NCBI GenBank assembly: GCA_021323535.1
Contig: JAJONO010000024.1
Coordinates: forward strand, 1-64,000
Direction: 5' to 3'
Source of the DNA: Bacteroidota bacterium
Lineage (GTDB): Bacteria; Bacteroidota; Bacteroidia; B-17B0; Aurantibacillaceae
DNA length: 64,000 nt
Program-made: the position numbers and the translations under genes
Part shown: positions 55,542 through 63,455 of the stretch, piece by piece
Layout of the letters: each line of letters opens with the position of its first letter
Position numbering within the stretch: position 1 is the first letter of the stretch
The notes under the pieces: generated by a model
What the model was told of the DNA's origin: nothing
The model's database searches: none
What the model saw: the letters and a program-made list of their open reading frames with translations, nothing else

Positions 55542-55644
55542 CTACCGTTTTCACTCTCTGTTCGTCAATTAAAACTTTGTCATCTGAAGAACAGGACAAC
55601 ATTATAACGGTTACGGCCAGGATATAAAGTCTTCTCATTATCAT
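55522..55644 (-). CDS. Lipoprotein signal fragment, out of frame with 54795-55541
   Basis: A 40-residue frame with ATG at 55644 or 55638. It encodes RRLYILAVTVIMLSCSSDD, a standard lipoprotein signal with lipobox LSCS, then VLIDEQRVKTVDVDSQP and a TGA. Skipping one base at CCT-TGA gives SQLEDTTLLKL, joining smoothly to the downstream frame. The TAG directly before the downstream ATG shows that no other start is possible nearby in that frame. It is too short to be a protein in its own right, so it is best read as the 5' part of the following gene. Confidence 0.6.
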   Translation of the reverse strand: MIMRRLYILAVTVIMLSCSSDDKVLIDEQRVKTVDVDSQP

Positions 55645-55766
55645 ACACCAAAGCTATGATATTTGAAACTAAAACCGTGCTGCAAATAATAAGAGGAAAG
55701 CCGCGATTAATAGATTTTTCTTTAAAACTCTAAGCAAAAGCTGTTACTTTGAGTAAAAACAATACC

Positions 55767-56285
55767 ATGAAGCTTTCCAAAAAAGAAATAATCATTCTCG
55801 TTGTAGTTGTTGCTTCCTATCAAGTACTTCAGTTTTTCTGCGCTTCATTTATTTTTCGTTATAATACCAGTTTTTTCGGAATAAAATCCGGGTGGGAAAA
55901 AGCTACCGATGTAAAATTGATGATGCTATCGGCCCTTGTTCTGTTTCCCGCTACTCACATTCTTTCCAAAAAATGGGAACATACTTCACTTGTTCTTTTC
56001 ATTTTTGGATGTCTCATTCTTTTCTTTGGCTGTATGATCCTTTACTCAGACACATGGTCCATGCGCCAGGAATATTCCGGATGGGATCGTATGGGATCGA
56101 CCTACATCGTTAATAAAACAGCCTCGCATCTTTTCAATTATCTTCTCTTTTTGACTGCTACTATGCATGTAAGTCTGAGCGCCATTGGCAGATCAAAACA
56201 GTTTTTACTTTACATTATTCCTTTTTCCGTTTACTTTATTATTTTAATCTCAGTAGCCAATAGCGCTCCTTCTTATCTCGGTTAA
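55767..56285 (+). CDS. Four-helix membrane protein of unknown function
   Basis: A protein of about 172 residues with hydrophobic helices at about residues 6-27, 52-70, 74-94 and 128-165, the last being long or split. It starts best at the ATG at 55767 (MKLSKKEIIILV); a TTG six codons upstream is the other choice. I do not recognise a family. It is followed five bases after its stop by another small membrane protein gene, so the two form an operon and may act together. Confidence 0.65.
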   Translation: MKLSKKEIIILVVVVASYQVLQFFCASFIFRYNTSFFGIKSGWEKATDVKLMMLSALVLFPATHILSKKWEHTSLVLFIFGCLILFFGCMILYSDTWSMRQEYSGWDRMGSTYIVNKTASHLFNYLLFLTATMHVSLSAIGRSKQFLLYIIPFSVYFIILISVANSAPSYLG

Positions 56286-56290
56286 AAAAC

Positions 56291-56599
56291 ATGAATAGGA
56301 TAGTCAAAATCATACTTTGTGTTCTCATATCTGCTTCTACATGTTTTGGGGTCATGATTATCTCTGTATTTGCAGGCGATTTTTTTAAGGGGCAAAATTA
56401 CTCCGACGTTGGTGTACCTATGTATTCAGGACAAGGTTTTCCTGTAGGATTTATCACTTACATCATTCTCATCATAGTAAGTTATTTTTTATGGAGGCAA
56501 GTAAAAGAAATAAAATACGATCTTTTTCCCATCTACTTCCTCGTAAATATTCCATTCTTTGTTTTATTTATGATCTTTCTTACCTGGGTGACAGGGTAA
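56291..56599 (+). CDS. Small membrane protein of unknown function
   Basis: A 102-residue protein with three hydrophobic segments at about residues 6-26, 46-64 and 77-98. It starts five bases after the preceding gene's stop, so the two are cotranscribed. No family is recognised. Its stop codon is close to the convergent SDR gene end, 16 bases away. Confidence 0.62.
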   Translation: MNRIVKIILCVLISASTCFGVMIISVFAGDFFKGQNYSDVGVPMYSGQGFPVGFITYIILIIVSYFLWRQVKEIKYDLFPIYFLVNIPFFVLFMIFLTWVTG

Positions 56600-56615
56600 A
56601 TAAAATTCACAGAAA

Positions 56616-57350
56616 CTAATTTGAATTAAGATACTCCAATGCTTTTTCGGGACTGCTCAGATATAAATGATAAAAATCATTGGTGCTTGCCACTTTGATT
56701 TCGAAATTATCCAGCGTCATAGCATTCATAAGTTCCGCAGCCACCAAAGAAGGATTAAGTTTATTGGGAGAATGTATCTCTGTAGTCATATCCGTATCCA
56801 CCAAAGGCGGCATGAGCTCAAATACTTTTACAGGAGTTGAGCGCAGAGTATGTCTGAGTATTTGTGTGTATGAGTGAAGGGCCGCTTTGCTTGCACTATA
56901 CGTTGGAAGCGATTCGGCGGGAGAAAAAGCTACCAACGAAGATACATTCACGATGGCGGATTCTTTTTTCAATAATGTTGGAAGCAGTTTTTCTACCAGT
57001 CTTACCACCGATAAATAATTTGTCATTATTTCGGAAGAAGCATTTTTAAAAACTTTATCTCCTGTTTTCAAATTGTGAAGATTAGCCTCGCCGGCATTAT
57101 TGACAAGAATATTGATCTTCGGAAAATTTTTCTCCAGGTGCCTTATAAGATTTTTCACATCGTATTCGCTGGTAATGTCGCACACGAAAAATTGAGCTCC
57201 GCCTATTTTTTCTGCAGCAGCTTCCAGTTTCTTTGGATTTCTCCCGGTAATGATCACTTCATTCCCGAGTTTGTGAAACGCTTTTGCAATTTCGAATCCA
57301 ATGCCCGATCCACCTCCGGTAACGAGCACGGTATTTTCTGTTGTTTTCAT
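56616..57350 (-). CDS. Short-chain dehydrogenase/reductase
   Basis: A 244-residue NAD(P)-dependent oxidoreductase of the classical SDR group. The nucleotide-binding motif GGGSGIGFEIAKAFH and NNAGEANLHN are present, and the active site YSASKAAL supplies the Tyr-Lys pair with a serine in VNVSSLVAFSP. A TGRNPKKLE segment after the second strand suggests NADP(H). It is a DltE-like SDR and the last gene of an operon with DUF2798 and lpd. Substrate is unknown, but the operon is under a TetR regulator, which fits a small-molecule response. Confidence 0.88.
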   Translation of the reverse strand: MKTTENTVLVTGGGSGIGFEIAKAFHKLGNEVIITGRNPKKLEAAAEKIGGAQFFVCDITSEYDVKNLIRHLEKNFPKINILVNNAGEANLHNLKTGDKVFKNASSEIMTNYLSVVRLVEKLLPTLLKKESAIVNVSSLVAFSPAESLPTYSASKAALHSYTQILRHTLRSTPVKVFELMPPLVDTDMTTEIHSPNKLNPSLVAAELMNAMTLDNFEIKVASTNDFYHLYLSSPEKALEYLNSN

Positions 57351-57360
57351 TTTATAATTT

Positions 57361-57588
57361 TTATTTTGAGTTTATTTTTTCAGGAATCAGATAATCTACC
57401 AGCTTTTGTACAACCGGACCTAATATCAGTATAGCCGGGATTACAACAATATAACCCATGCCCCATGACTTCAGCCAGATGTTAAGGAATCTTTCAGTGA
57501 ATCCAATGTTTACGGAAATAAGCATGAAAGAAATTAATCCTGTTGAAATTATTCCCATGATGAGTGCGAAAGCGATCTTCTTTTTCAT
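57361..57588 (-). CDS. DUF2798 family membrane protein
   Basis: A 75-residue membrane protein of the DUF2798 family, two hydrophobic helices at about residues 5-26 and 44-67 with the pattern MGIISTGLISFMLISVN and VIPAILILGPVVQKLVDYL. It lies between lpd and the SDR gene, 10-11 bases from each, so all three are cotranscribed. Members often sit beside TetR regulators and SDR enzymes; no activity is known. Confidence 0.82.
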   Translation of the reverse strand: MKKKIAFALIMGIISTGLISFMLISVNIGFTERFLNIWLKSWGMGYIVVIPAILILGPVVQKLVDYLIPEKINSK

Positions 57589-57599
57589 TGTATTTGGTT

Positions 57600-59003
57600 T
57601 TATAAATTAATGGCTCCTTGTCCCGAGGCTATTAAATACGCCTCCTTCATGGCTTCCGAATACGTAGGATGAGCGTAAGACATACGAAACATATCTTCGG
57701 CAGTTGTTTCGTAATACATTCCAATAACAGCTTGTGTAATGAGATCGGCCGCGCGCGGACCAATTACATGAACACCCAGGATCTCTCCGTACTTTGGGTC
57801 GGAGAGAACTTTTACGAATCCTTCCGGTTCCATTGCTGCTCTTGCACGACCACTGGCGATAAAAGGAAACTTTCCTGTGTTGTAAGATTTGTTTTCTTTC
57901 TGAAGTTGTTCTTCGGTATAACCTACCGAAGCAATTTCGGGCCAGGTATAAACAACACCCGGAATTAAGTGATAATGAATGTGGGGTTTTTGTCCGTTAA
58001 TGGTTTCTGCGACAAAAGCCCCCTCTTCTTCGGCTTTGTGTGCCAGCATTGGGCCAGCAACAACATCGCCAATAGCGTAAATATTCGAATCGTTGGTTTG
58101 AAGTAATTGATTGGTTTTAATTCTCCCGCGTTCATCGAGTTTTATATTCGTGTTTTCAAGTCCGAGTCCTTCGGTGTAAGGTTTTCGTCCAACAGCAACC
58201 AGGCAGTACTCCGAAACCATTTCTTTTTGTTCGTTATTTTCATCAAGATATTTTAAGTGCACAGAATTCCCTTCGTTTGTGGCCGATTGAACCTTATGAT
58301 TAAGCAGGACAGAGATCCCGCGTTTTAAAAATAGTTTTTTAAGTTCTTTACCAAGATCATGATCCATAGTTGGAAGAAGATCATTGGCGTATTCTACAAT
58401 AGTAACTTTTGTACCAACACGCGCGTAGATCGAAGCCATCTCTACGCCAATAACACCACCGCCGATAATGATCATGTCTTTGGGAAGAGTTTCCAATGAG
58501 AGTGCTTCTGTTGAAGTAATAATTCTTGTTTTATCAATTTCAACGCCAGGAATACCTGAAGGTTTTGAACCCGTCGCAATGATAAAATAATTGCTTCTCA
58601 CATTCCAGTCTCCACCGTTGCCTGAAACTTTGATACTTGTATTGTTCAGGAAAGAAGCTTTTCCTTCAATGACTTCAATTTTATTTTTTTTCATGAGGAA
58701 ACTCAGACCGGAAGTATTTTGTTTAACAACATCATTTTTGCGTTTCATGAGTTGATCGAAGTTGATGCGGAGATTATCAAGTTCTATCCCATGAGTTTTA
58801 AATTTCTCACTGGCTTCATAAAAATGTTCAGTGCTGTCGAGCAATGCTTTTGAAGGAATACAACCCACATTAGTGCAGGTACCTCCCAGCGTGCTGTACT
58901 TTTCAACGATAGCTGTTCTGTAACCAAGCTGTGCGGCTCTTATTGCCGCTACATAGCCTCCGGGGCCCGCCCCTATGACTACTATATCAAATTGTTTTTC
59001 CAT
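57600..59003 (-). CDS. lpdA: Dihydrolipoyl dehydrogenase
   Basis: A 467-residue FAD-dependent disulfide oxidoreductase that reoxidises lipoyl groups of 2-oxoacid dehydrogenase complexes or the glycine cleavage system. The FAD motif GAGPGGYVAAIRAAQLG is at the N-terminus, the redox-active pair is in GGTCTNVGCIPSKALL, the NAD motif is GGGVIGVEMAS, and the catalytic base motif is YAHPTYSEAM. A second E3 copy is likely elsewhere in the genome, since this one is beside a TetR gene and an SDR gene and not in a dehydrogenase operon. Its promoter region carries a 16-base TetR-type palindrome at 59033-59048. Confidence 0.93.
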   Translation of the reverse strand: MEKQFDIVVIGAGPGGYVAAIRAAQLGYRTAIVEKYSTLGGTCTNVGCIPSKALLDSTEHFYEASEKFKTHGIELDNLRINFDQLMKRKNDVVKQNTSGLSFLMKKNKIEVIEGKASFLNNTSIKVSGNGGDWNVRSNYFIIATGSKPSGIPGVEIDKTRIITSTEALSLETLPKDMIIIGGGVIGVEMASIYARVGTKVTIVEYANDLLPTMDHDLGKELKKLFLKRGISVLLNHKVQSATNEGNSVHLKYLDENNEQKEMVSEYCLVAVGRKPYTEGLGLENTNIKLDERGRIKTNQLLQTNDSNIYAIGDVVAGPMLAHKAEEEGAFVAETINGQKPHIHYHLIPGVVYTWPEIASVGYTEEQLQKENKSYNTGKFPFIASGRARAAMEPEGFVKVLSDPKYGEILGVHVIGPRAADLITQAVIGMYYETTAEDMFRMSYAHPTYSEAMKEAYLIASGQGAINL

Positions 59004-59032
59004 GTTTTTATTGTTTTATATTTTTCTTAAAA

Positions 59033-59048
59033 TATACCGATCGGTATA
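59033..59048 (-). promoter_or_regulatory. TetR-type operator before lpdA
   Basis: TATACCGATCGGTATA is a perfect 16-base palindrome, 30 bases upstream of the lpdA start codon. It differs only in its central two bases from the site upstream of the tetR gene (59695-59710), so one regulator probably binds both. Confidence 0.85.
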
Positions 59049-59067
59049 CTTTAATTCAAAAAAAATT

Positions 59068-59658
59068 CTAGGTTCTTAATTCATGTATTTTTTGCTCCAG
59101 GAAATCCATAGCAATATTAATGGCTGATTTGTTATCGCTTGCCTTAGACATCATGACTCCTCCTTCGATTAAAGAAATAATGATTACGGCGATCTCCTTC
59201 GGTTGGGTATTCTTCTTAATTTCTTTATTCTCTATACCAGCCTGTACAATACGTTCGATGGATTGTCGCCAGTTGTTAATGGCCAACCTGGCTTCTACAC
59301 GAAGTTCGGGATGTGTATCGTCTGCCTCTGTAGATGTATTAAAAATAGGACAGCCTCCGTGCAGACAGGGTATCTTGAAATAATTACGGTAAACATCAGG
59401 AAAAACAAGGAGTTTATTTACAGCGTTCGTCTCAGATTGTATTTTATCTTTTAAGAATGCGCCCACCTGCGCCACATTATATCTAAAAGCTGCAATCGCA
59501 ATTTCGTCTTTATTACCAAAATTGCCATAAATACTTCCCTTAGTAAGCCCTGTTGCCTTTTCGAGATCGGATAAGGAGGTGCCCGCATAACCTTTAGCGT
59601 TGAAAACAGGAGCGGTTTTCTCTATAATGTATTGCCTGGTTTTTTCAGCTTTCGACAT
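59068..59658 (-). CDS. TetR-family repressor of the lpdA operon
   Basis: A 196-residue TetR-type regulator. The helix-turn-helix (VFNAKGYAGTSLSDLEKATGLTKGSIYGNFG) is near the N-terminus, and the C-terminal half has the TetR_C_13-like cysteine region PCLHGGCPIFN near residue 100. It is transcribed ahead of lpdA, DUF2798 and the SDR gene. Both its own promoter and the lpdA promoter carry the same operator, so it controls itself and the operon. Its ligand is unknown; genes controlled by related regulators often act on reactive electrophiles. Confidence 0.9.
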   Translation of the reverse strand: MSKAEKTRQYIIEKTAPVFNAKGYAGTSLSDLEKATGLTKGSIYGNFGNKDEIAIAAFRYNVAQVGAFLKDKIQSETNAVNKLLVFPDVYRNYFKIPCLHGGCPIFNTSTEADDTHPELRVEARLAINNWRQSIERIVQAGIENKEIKKNTQPKEIAVIIISLIEGGVMMSKASDNKSAINIAMDFLEQKIHELRT

Positions 59659-59678
59659 TTCAAATCGGAATTACGATA

Positions 59679-59710
59679 CAAATATAAACAAAAATATACC
59701 GTTCGGTATA
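59679..59710 (-). promoter_or_regulatory. Promoter and operator of the tetR gene
   Basis: On the minus strand 59686-59679 reads TATATTTG, an exact -7 box. Just upstream, TATACCGTTCGGTATA (59695-59710) is a 7-base inverted repeat around TT, lying between -7 and -33 positions. The start codon (59658) is about 15 bases from the expected transcript start. Confidence 0.82.
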
Positions 59711-59770
59711 ATATTTTACTTTTTTTATATCCTGTTTGTTAAAATAGCAGGATTTATTCTTTAACTTTAA

Positions 59771-60373
59771 ATGGTGGTTCAAGACTCCGAAATATTAGAA
59801 TCTTACAGGAAACATGTTTCATCCTTCGCGTCTTTCGGCAACGAGACCTGGAAACTTATTGAAAGCATTGTTACTATTGGCACATTAAATAAGGGCGACA
59901 TTAGCTTACAGGAAGGTAAAGTGTGTAGTTATGTCGATTTCCTTTACAGCGGATCATTACGTGCGTTTTCAAACAGAGATGGTTCTGAAATAACAACAGG
60001 TATTTATCTTTCTGGAAAATGTGTTACCAATATGAAGAGCCTTTCTACGCAAACGCCCTCCAGCAGCTCCTTCCAGGCATCAGAGGATACCATCTATGCA
60101 CGGATCCACAAGGAACATCTCACAAAACTCTATGAGAAATCGGCCGAGGTGCAGGCAGTTGGGCGCGCCTTGCTTGAAGCCATGGTAGTTGAAGAAAACG
60201 ATTGGAAAGAAATGTACACTTTATACGATCCCGAAGAACGCTACATGTTCTTAATGAAAAAATCACCTGAAATGCTAAATCGTGTTCCATTACAGTATGT
60301 GGCGTCTTTTCTTGGAATACGTCGTGAAACATTGAGCCGTATCAGGAAACGTACACTCAAAACAAACAAATAA
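59771..60373 (+). CDS. Crp/Fnr-family transcription regulator
   Basis: A 200-residue regulator with an N-terminal cyclic-nucleotide-binding-like domain (GTLNKGDISLQEGKVCSYVDF, FSNRDGSEITTGIY) and a C-terminal helix-turn-helix (YVASFLGIRRETLSRIRKR). No iron-sulfur cysteine cluster like that of FNR is visible. It lies directly upstream of two genes that start behind a perfect TGTGA-N6-TCACA palindrome (60402-60417), so it probably binds there. Confidence 0.88.
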   Translation: MVVQDSEILESYRKHVSSFASFGNETWKLIESIVTIGTLNKGDISLQEGKVCSYVDFLYSGSLRAFSNRDGSEITTGIYLSGKCVTNMKSLSTQTPSSSSFQASEDTIYARIHKEHLTKLYEKSAEVQAVGRALLEAMVVEENDWKEMYTLYDPEERYMFLMKKSPEMLNRVPLQYVASFLGIRRETLSRIRKRTLKTNK

Positions 60374-60401
60374 ATCACATAATTTATTAGCTGCTTCATT
60401 T

Positions 60402-60417
60402 TGTGATTTAAGTCACA
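60402..60417 (+). promoter_or_regulatory. Crp/Fnr-type operator
   Basis: TGTGATTTAAGTCACA has perfect 5-base arms and the 6-base spacing of the E. coli CRP consensus. It lies 114 bases before the DUF6526 start codon and 29 bases after the stop codon of the Crp-type regulator gene. Confidence 0.8.
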
Positions 60418-60515
60418 CACTTCCATTTTTATTCCGCGCAACTTTGTATCGTGAAACAGCACAGCTATTCCGGATTTGCGTTCCTGTTTCGTTAAATCAA
60501 AAAAATAAAAACAAA

Positions 60516-60944
60516 ATGGAAAAACAAACCTTTTCAAATCATGTAAGAAGACATCCATTGTATCACTTCTTTATTGTACCGCTATCATTATTACTTATTG
60601 GCGCTGCCATCTTCAATGTTGTTCATGATGCTAATCTGGCATCATTGAGTCTTTTAATAAGTACCGTATTTATTCACATACTCGCATTTCTTACAAGGGA
60701 TTATGCCAAAAAGAACCAGGACAGGATCATCCGCGCCGAACTCCGCTTGCGTTATTTAACCTTAACCGGTAAAAGTTTCGAAGAAAAAGAAAAACAACTC
60801 ACGGTGCCGCAACTCTTAGCGTTAAGATTTGCTTCAGATCACGAGTTCATCGAATTTCTAGAAAGAAAGAACCTGAGCACTCTTGACGCGATGAACATTA
60901 AAAAACAAATTAAGAACTGGCAACCCGATACAATGAGAGTATAA
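60516..60944 (+). CDS. DUF6526 family membrane protein
   Basis: A protein of about 143 residues. The ATG at 60516 begins MEKQTFSNHVRRHPLYHF, a highly conserved start of the DUF6526 family; the upstream reading is not. Two helices lie at about residues 18-40 (FFIVPLSLLLIGAAIFNVV) and 48-65, then a soluble part with LRYLTLTGKSFEEKEK and SDHEFIEFLERK. It is followed two bases after its stop by the AhpD-like gene. Function is unknown; the family is common near Crp-type regulators and oxidative-stress genes in Bacteroidota. Confidence 0.82.
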   Translation: MEKQTFSNHVRRHPLYHFFIVPLSLLLIGAAIFNVVHDANLASLSLLISTVFIHILAFLTRDYAKKNQDRIIRAELRLRYLTLTGKSFEEKEKQLTVPQLLALRFASDHEFIEFLERKNLSTLDAMNIKKQIKNWQPDTMRV

Positions 60945-60946
60945 TT

Positions 60947-61450
60947 ATGAAAACTATGGAAAAAGAAATTACAACACAACAGGTTTACGACCTCGCTATG
61001 GAATCATTTGGTGTGGTTCCTGGCATAGTAAAAGAATTAGCGGAAAGAAGTAAAGAAGTAGCTTATATTTTTACTAAAGGGTCCATGCTTCTTGAAAAAA
61101 CAACCTTTACTTTCACCGAACTCAATGTTATGGAATTGAAAGTATCTCTGCTTAACAAATGCGACTCCTGCATAAAGGGACACACTTATCTTCTGAAAAA
61201 AGAAGGAGTATCGGATCTGGACATCAAAGCTATTATCGTTAACCAGCATGTAAGTAACGAGCGTTTTGAAAATCTGCTTACGGCCGTGGAGAATATTTAT
61301 TACGCAGGAAGCGCTGCTTTCCCGGAACATGTGACCGAACACCTGCAGAATAATTTTACAGAAAAAGAAATCGTGGAGATCATCGGCATCATTGGAGTGA
61401 AAACCATTGCCAACTACACTAATAATTTTCTTGTTTCAGTTAAGAAATAA
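60947..61450 (+). CDS. AhpD/carboxymuconolactone decarboxylase family protein
   Basis: A 167-residue AhpD-like protein with the redox motif CDSCIKGHTYLL near residue 75, matching the AhpD CxxC-x(2)-H pattern needed to reduce a peroxiredoxin or act as a thiol peroxidase. A second helical block is NFTEKEIVEIIGIIGVKTIANYTNNF. It starts two bases after the DUF6526 gene and shares its control region, so it likely belongs to a stress regulon of the upstream Crp-type regulator. Confidence 0.88.
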   Translation: MKTMEKEITTQQVYDLAMESFGVVPGIVKELAERSKEVAYIFTKGSMLLEKTTFTFTELNVMELKVSLLNKCDSCIKGHTYLLKKEGVSDLDIKAIIVNQHVSNERFENLLTAVENIYYAGSAAFPEHVTEHLQNNFTEKEIVEIIGIIGVKTIANYTNNFLVSVKK

Positions 61451-61468
61451 AATAAAAATACAAAGAAC

Positions 61469-61493
61469 AAAGAGCGGGTCATGCCCGCTCTTT
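61469..61493. terminator. Bidirectional intrinsic terminator
   Basis: AAAGAGCGGG (61469-61478) pairs perfectly with CCCGCTCTTT (61484-61493). It has A and T runs on both outer sides and lies between the convergent stop codons of the AhpD-like and DtxR-type genes. Confidence 0.88.
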
Positions 61494-61497
61494 CATT

Positions 61498-62154
61498 TTA
61501 CAATGCCTTCACAATTAAATTTCCCGCTACTTTTGGGGTAATGATAACGTCTTTTTTATTGCAGTGAATCAACAAAGAACCATCTACCTCTTCCACATCT
61601 TTCACAAAAATATCGGCGCCGATAATGAGCTGATTTTTTTCAAGATATTTTAAAAATACAGGAGAATGATCTGAAACTCCCATGATCTTATAGGACGTTT
61701 TTGCCTTTGCTTCCTGTAAAGAAATAAATTTATTTTTCTGGAACTTTCCTTTCGCGTCGGGAATAGGATCGCCGTGCGGATCGTAACTCGGGTTTCCTAA
61801 AATCTCGGCCAGTTTATTAATGAGTTTATCATTTTTAACATGTTCAAGCTCTTCTGCAATTTCGTGAACCTCGTCCCAACCAAATCCAAGTTCCTTTACA
61901 AGATACGTTTCCCATATCCTGTGCCTTCTTACTATATCAATAGCCATTTTGGAACCAATGGCTGTTAATCGGGTACCATAAGATTTTTCATAGACCACAT
62001 ACTTTAATTCATGAAGTTTTCTAAGCGCCTCTGTAACGGAAGCAGGATTAATATTGAGCCTGTCGGCGAGCCTCTGATTAGTAACCACAGCCCGGTTGTC
62101 GGACGAAAGGTTATAGATCGTTTTCAGGTAGTTCTCAATTGTTTCAGCTCTCAT
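61498..62154 (-). CDS. Metal-dependent regulator, DtxR/MntR family
   Basis: A 218-residue Fe(II)- or Mn(II)-responsive repressor. The winged helix is ENYLKTIYNLSSDNRAVVTNQRLADRLNINPASVTEALRKL; the dimer and metal-site domain has HRIWETYLVKELGFGWDEVHEIAEELEHV and NPSYDPHGDPIPD; and an SH3-like FeoA domain ends the protein (QLIIGADIFVKDVEEVDG). At 218 residues it is the long type. It is divergent from a cytochrome operon, and a palindrome overlaps its -7 box, so it is likely autoregulated and regulates the cytochrome operon. Confidence 0.92.
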   Translation of the reverse strand: MRAETIENYLKTIYNLSSDNRAVVTNQRLADRLNINPASVTEALRKLHELKYVVYEKSYGTRLTAIGSKMAIDIVRRHRIWETYLVKELGFGWDEVHEIAEELEHVKNDKLINKLAEILGNPSYDPHGDPIPDAKGKFQKNKFISLQEAKAKTSYKIMGVSDHSPVFLKYLEKNQLIIGADIFVKDVEEVDGSLLIHCNKKDVIITPKVAGNLIVKAL

Positions 62155-62162
62155 AAATTATC

Positions 62163-62182
62163 TTTTAGGTATACCAAAATTA
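62163..62182 (-). promoter_or_regulatory. Promoter and putative metal-regulator operator
   Basis: TTTTAGGTATACCAAAA (62163-62179) is a palindrome with one mismatch around GGTATACC. It overlaps TAATTTTG (62182-62175 on the minus strand), an exact -7 box for the DtxR-type gene, eight bases upstream of its start codon region. CAACTTTG at 62209-62216 is a weaker -7 candidate for the divergent cytochrome operon. Confidence 0.6.
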
Positions 62183-62231
62183 ATAATTATAGTTTATAAA
62201 AAAGGCCCCAACTTTGTTAAAAATTAAAGAA

Positions 62232-63455
62232 ATGAAAAAACGATATATTGCCTGCTCCCTGCTTGTATTATTTCTTGCCGGTATTGGGGCCTGCAAAAAA
62301 CTTTTACCCCCCGCTCCTGCCGATGAAGAAATTCTTGACGGTCCGGTAGAAGGTTTAACTTCAGAACAAAAAATCAGGTTCCTTGAAGGCGACCGTGCTT
62401 TTAATGATGAAGTGTTTACAGCAGAAACCGGACTTGGTCCTTATTTTGTTGCCAACTCTTGCGGAAGCTGTCATGCCGGCGATGGAAAAGGACATCCGTT
62501 CACAACACTCACACGCTTTGGACAAGCCGACACGAATGGCAATACATACATGAATTCAGGCGGACCGCAATTACAAAACAGGGCCATTCCCGGATTCGCT
62601 CCCGAAACAGTTCCTGCCGGCGCTTCATTTTCAAAATTTACACCGCCCGCTAATACAGGTTTAGGCTTCCTGGAACTTTTGACCGACGCGCAGATCATTG
62701 CCAACGCCGATCCTAATGATTTAAATGGTGATGGTATTTCCGGCGTCGCAAATTATGTTTCACCTCCTGCTTATTTTATTCCTAAAGCATTTCATACTCC
62801 TGTTAATGGAAAATATATCGGACGCTTCGGAAAAAAAGCGGCAGCCATTGATCTGTGGCATCAAACCGTGAATGCTTATGTGCAGGATATGGGTGTGACT
62901 TCGGAATATGCTACCGACGAACCTTACATTAATGGTGTACAAAGTCCTTACGGCGACCCTGCACCGGATCCTGAAGTGGCATCCTCCCGCGTGCAGAATG
63001 TTATTTTTTATCTGCGCACGTTAAAAGCTCCAGTTCAGAGAAATAAAAACAACGCTGATGTTATTGCAGGAAAACAAACTTTTGTAACCATTGGCTGCGA
63101 AAAATGTCATAAAGCAGAATGGACAACAGGCAAGTCAGACATTGAAGCCTTATCTTATAAAACATTTTATCCGTACACCGATCTATTATTGCACGACATG
63201 GGAGCTGGTCTTAATGATGGCTACACCGAAGGAAAAGCTCTTACATCGGAATGGAAAACACCGCCCCTGTGGGGATTGGGTCTGTCAAAAAATTCGCAGG
63301 GAGGAAAATATTATCTGATGCACGACGGTCGCGCTACAAGTATTGAACAGGCCATCCAACTTCACGGTGGTGAAGCGCAGAACAGTAATAATGCTTTCCA
63401 GGCTTTATCGCAAAATGAAAAAGATAATCTCATTAAATTTTTAGAGAGCCTGTAA
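62232..63455 (+). CDS. Di-heme c-type cytochrome oxidoreductase (DUF1111/DHOR family)
   Basis: A lipoprotein of about 407 residues with a lipobox signal (LVLFLAGIGACKK). Two heme-binding motifs are seen: CGSCH at residues 77-81 and CEKCH at about 289-293. The family has the MauG-type di-heme peroxidase fold. A calcium-like EF-hand sequence DPNDLNGDGISG lies near residue 160. Histidine and methionine residues that could be axial ligands lie beyond each motif. The protein probably moves electrons in the periplasm or on the outer membrane. Its ATG at 62232 gives a proper signal. Its stop codon overlaps the Rieske gene start by one base, and it is next to a metal-dependent regulator. Confidence 0.92.
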   Translation: MKKRYIACSLLVLFLAGIGACKKLLPPAPADEEILDGPVEGLTSEQKIRFLEGDRAFNDEVFTAETGLGPYFVANSCGSCHAGDGKGHPFTTLTRFGQADTNGNTYMNSGGPQLQNRAIPGFAPETVPAGASFSKFTPPANTGLGFLELLTDAQIIANADPNDLNGDGISGVANYVSPPAYFIPKAFHTPVNGKYIGRFGKKAAAIDLWHQTVNAYVQDMGVTSEYATDEPYINGVQSPYGDPAPDPEVASSRVQNVIFYLRTLKAPVQRNKNNADVIAGKQTFVTIGCEKCHKAEWTTGKSDIEALSYKTFYPYTDLLLHDMGAGLNDGYTEGKALTSEWKTPPLWGLGLSKNSQGGKYYLMHDGRATSIEQAIQLHGGEAQNSNNAFQALSQNEKDNLIKFLESL

